From positions 223,507,409 to 223,571,408 of the forward strand of contig NC_084794.1 in NCBI RefSeq assembly GCF_963169125.1: a stretch of DNA of 64,000 bases. Reading direction: 5' to 3'. The notes beneath the pieces are model-generated. The model was not told the DNA's origin. It searched no databases and saw nothing but the letters and a program-made list of their open reading frames with translations. The DNA comes from Humulus lupulus. Lineage: Eukaryota > Streptophyta > Magnoliopsida > Rosales > Cannabaceae. This document shows, piece after piece, positions 60,909-64,000 of this stretch (position 1 is the first letter of the stretch; each line of letters begins with the position of its first letter). Position numbers and translations under genes: made by a program.

Positions 60909-61654
60909 CCCAAACGAAAAACTTCTTGAGAGAGTAAAAAACTTAACCCATGCACAAAAAGTCTCTCCGAAGGTGGAAGAATAAGGAGAAGCAGAATCCA
61001 GGCGAGAATGAAGGCGAGTCAAAGATGGAATCAAACATGGTAGATGAGTATACTTATACGCAAGGAAGATGTTTGACGAAAGCTTAAAACAAAACCGATA
61101 AGAGTTGAATTTTGTAGCTTCTTACGTATAAGAGTAGTAAAATCTAAAAAAGCAAATGAAGAAGGAAAAAAAGAAGAAGGGGGTAGTCGGTCAGATAGAG
61201 AGGCATGGTGATGACGTGGTGTGTATTTTTTTTTTCAGGGAGTAATAAAGACAAATGAATGAGAGAGAAATGGACCACGTGATGTTGACTATTGACTGTG
61301 AGAGCCGAACAAAGCTAAAATGGATGCTCTCTCTCTCTCCTCTAATTCTTTAATTCTCTCTCTCTATAGATCTTTCTTTTCCATTCTCAAAGTCAAAGTC
61401 AAACTATTGCTTCTTTTGATTCATTACCTAATTTACACTACCCTCTTACCTACTACCGTCTTTCTTTATACCCTGTATTCTGCGGTCTCAAAAAGAAGCT
61501 TATCTCTTTAATTTGTTCTCTTCCTAGAATAGAATGATACCGATTTTTATTTTTTAAAGAAACCTTGGACTCATCGAAACCCTTCAAGGGGTTGTCATTG
61601 ATCAATGGCATCTGCTTGAATTGCAGACATAATACAAGTTGGATAGTCAGGCCA
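60909..61654 (-). promoter_or_regulatory. upstream region of the MACPF gene with W-boxes and a G-box
   Basis: Promoter and 5' UTR side of the MACPF gene. It holds the G-box CACGTG at 61276-61281, W-boxes TTGACT at 61285-61290 and 61292-61297 on plus, and AGTCAA at 61391-61396 and 61397-61402 (TTGACT on minus). CT repeats lie at 61327-61370. W-boxes bind WRKY factors that act in defence. The transcription start is not visible. Confidence 0.5.
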
Positions 61655-62062
61655 CTATACATAGTGTTCTTCCATATTCACTGCCAATTTTGCCAAAGCA
61701 TGGCCTAAACTATTGGCAACTTTGGGGCAGTGTTGGAAAGAAATACAAATTAAATCATTACAATGAGCAAGAATATCACTAACAATACAGCCTAAATAAG
61801 AGAATGCCAAAGATCTCTTCTTAATAGCTTTTATAAGGATTAGGCTATCAGATTCAATGACAATCTTCGGGAACCTTAGTTGCTTACAAAGCTTCAAATT
61901 GGAGAGTAACGCCATACCTTCTGCCACTTCTGGTCTAAATGTCGCATGATAAATCCAAGTGGCCGATGCACTAACATGCCCAACCATATCAAGGCCAACC
62001 TTACAATTTTGAATATCACATGAGGCATTGTTATTAACTTTGAGGATTTCAAGTGGCGGCAT
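61655..62062 (-). pseudogene. RNase H-like (RVT_3 type) fragment truncated by an LTR
   Basis: A minus frame from the LTR junction at 62062 to TAG at 61655-61657. It contains PPLEILKVNNNASCD (the start of the plant RNase H-like domain, with one catalytic Asp position as Asn), IVIESDSLILIKAI and KVANSLGHALAKLAV (the AH.LAK-type end motif). The 5' part of the gene is missing because the LTR starts at 62063. Probably a LINE or RNase H-like gene remnant. Confidence 0.6.
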
Positions 62063-64000
62063 TGTAACGACCTGAATTTTCAAGACTCGATAATGCGGAA
62101 ATATAAATGTTTTCATTTAACAAAATGTCTCAAAAACTCGTATAAAAAAAACTTTTTAAAAAGTCGTATGACCATACTTAACATTTAATACAAACATATT
62201 TTATAAAGAGTAGAGTGAGTCCAGTTTAGGAAAATAGCACAACATTTCCAAAAATAAAACGGCTTCCCAAAAGGTCGGTCCACATGTACATTTGCAAGAT
62301 AGCTCCAGCGCTCACTGCTCTACGTTGCTCTTGCTCTTACCTACAACATGAAACAACTAGGTAAGTGAAAACGCTTAATAAGTTCAACTTTCAAATAAAA
62401 GCATGCAGAGAATTAGGGTTCCGAATCTATCCGGACCCTACACAATCAATTTCAAGAACGCAAAAGCGTCCTGATAAACTTATGGTCATGCCTGATAACC
62501 AATGACAAATTTATTTCATATAAACAGATAAATTCCTGCATTCAGAAAATCTCAGAACAAGCAGATATATTATATCACAACTATTTTTTTTTATCAACAA
62601 TTCGGGCGTAACACACCCTCCAGCATAAATGCTAATCTGTAAGAGAGAAACGAGTCTCAACACTAAGATCTAGCCAATAAATATCCCCATCAAGGGGTAA
62701 CTATCGTGTTACCTAGGACATCGCTACTTATCCAAGAGTAAATCACTCACAATGGTAACCAATCACTACTTATCCAAGAGTGTAATCGAAGTTACACGAG
62801 TTTATAGAGACTTATATGTTAATCAGTAGTGCTGGCGAGCAGTTGCCCCTAGGGTGTTCAGCCTCACTCAAACTTGGCAACCCCTAGTAACTCTAGGCAC
62901 TCTCACTGAATGGCCAATATTCACGGCTGCTATTCGGGAATAACTTATCAGAGCACTTGCTCGGGTTCTAACCGTTCACTTATTAAGTAAGCATGAGGGC
63001 CCTTAGGTTCCATTCATTTTGGTGCCCCTAGGTTTAACCAGCAATCCTCATCTCTTGGCCACTCGTCGCGGTAATGAACCGGACATAATAAAATCCAGCA
63101 GTGTAACGGGGATCAAACGTCTAGAATATGACAGATATCTACCATTCATATTTTCTAAATCAGTACCCACTAGACTAACGTCTCTAAGCAACTTTCTACG
63201 ACAGTGTATATATGTGCATGTGTCCCTATACTAACATACAATACAATAGTCATTTCATGTTGCAGCCACACAATATAAGTTGACTTACTTTGAGTCCCTA
63301 GCTCTCAGCAGGATTTCACCCTCCAATATATAATCCAGTTATGCTTTAGCCAATACTATAATTATCCATACAGTATACTCGGATTAATTATGACGCTTCA
63401 TAATTCATTATTATTATTTTGGGTAGTTTGGTCATTTTAAAAATTATTTGTAAGGATTAATGATCCTTATTTTGTTTTAAACCCATTAAGGAAATTCATA
63501 CAAAAATATTTGAGACTAAACCCTAAGTTTCGGGGAGACCTATCCTATGGTCTCGATATCTAGGCTCCGGTATCACAATAGTATTTTCCCAAAATCCGCT
63601 ATAAATCTTATTCTTTAAAAGTATCGCTATTAACCTGAACTTTCAACAAGTCGGTTAAATATATAGAGGATTTTAGCCGGTATTATATCTATAAAATACT
63701 AATTAAATTCCTTAATTATTTTTCAAGAAATAAACTCTTACTTTTCCTTTTATTTTTCTTAAGGTTTTAAATCTCTAAAAACCGTTTTAAGAAAATAGCC
63801 TAATTTTATATTAATTAGGAAAACTGTTAAAAATTTCTCATCTTGACTAGTTAATTTTTGCGAAGTCAATTAATCAAGTTTACTTACTAGAAAAATACTT
63901 CACTAAATTATTTTCTCAAAATATAGGGTTTTAAACCCTCTTTTAATTTATTAATGTATTAATAAATTAATTCTTTTATTTTTAGAAAGAATAAAAATTC
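62063..64000. mobile_element. gypsy-type LTR, continuing beyond the window
   Basis: It begins TGTAACGACCTGAATTTTC, matching the TGTAA(C/T)G(A/T)CC type of end seen in the other large LTRs here. No coding region, PBS or internal end appears by 64000. The short ORF at 63019-63234 has no domain. Confidence 0.65.

Noticed and set aside
60909..61034. Longer N-terminus of the MACPF protein from an upstream ATG at 61034
   Set aside because: The added residues look like translated 5' UTR and do not match the family start; the ATG at 60908 is nearer to the conserved region.

Overview
This is a plant nuclear window, almost certainly eudicot. It holds two intact-looking genes, an intronless CBF5/NAP57 and a seven-exon MACPF-domain gene, in a mass of nested transposable elements: Ty3/gypsy, Ty1/copia, solo LTRs, CACTA, a Mutator-like element (MULE), a Helitron and MITEs. 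Every structure is typical of land plants (telo-box/site II promoter, Tat-type gypsy with an antisense ORF, ULP-carrying MULE). The species cannot be named from sequence alone. No tRNA or rRNA gene was recognised.

Left third (1-25142): an old Athila/Tat-like remnant is split by a solo LTR (40-2548, duplication CTTGT) and by a large minus-strand Tat-like gypsy element (5498-21286, duplication AGAAT). That element keeps LTRs, PBS, PPT, broken gag, a protease and a decayed antisense Transposase_28-like ORF, but I saw no reverse transcriptase. It was itself hit by a solo LTR (10812-13320, duplication GAGGA) and a CACTA element (15097-18732, duplication CAT). The CACTA in turn contains another solo LTR (16653-17416, duplication TTACT). 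To the right are an RNase H-like gene fragment split by a MITE, and a solo LTR (22677-24604, duplication ATTAC).

Middle (25143-35431): a complete 9.3-kb MULE with about 122-bp terminal inverted repeats and an exact 8-bp duplication (TTAAAATA). It carries a MuDR-type transposase on the plus strand and a convergent ULP/SUMO-protease-like gene with DUF1985 on the minus strand, the arrangement known as Kaonashi. Both genes are broken: one stop in the transposase; two stops and a Cys-to-Tyr change at the catalytic position in the protease. Mirror-image arrays rich in CTCGATA / TATCGAG lie inside both ends. A solo LTR (25686-27583) sits in the left array. A short Helitron (34754-35431) follows.

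Right half (35432-64000): CBF5 (36096-37943) has a ribosome-biogenesis-type promoter. Downstream is a degenerate copia (38348-49956) whose middle is split by a second copia (41296-47832, duplication CCTAC) with a long intact pol but a deleted gag. A third, gag-less copia lies on the minus strand (51357-54861, duplication GAGAA). The MACPF gene (56077-60908, minus) reads as 628 residues over seven exons with clean splice sites, and has four W-box cores upstream. The window ends with an RNase H-like fragment cut by an LTR beginning at 62063.

The two host genes show no evident functional link. Target-site duplications give a relative order of insertions, and most copies are broken, so this looks like a repeat-rich, slowly decaying interval between housekeeping and immunity-related genes.
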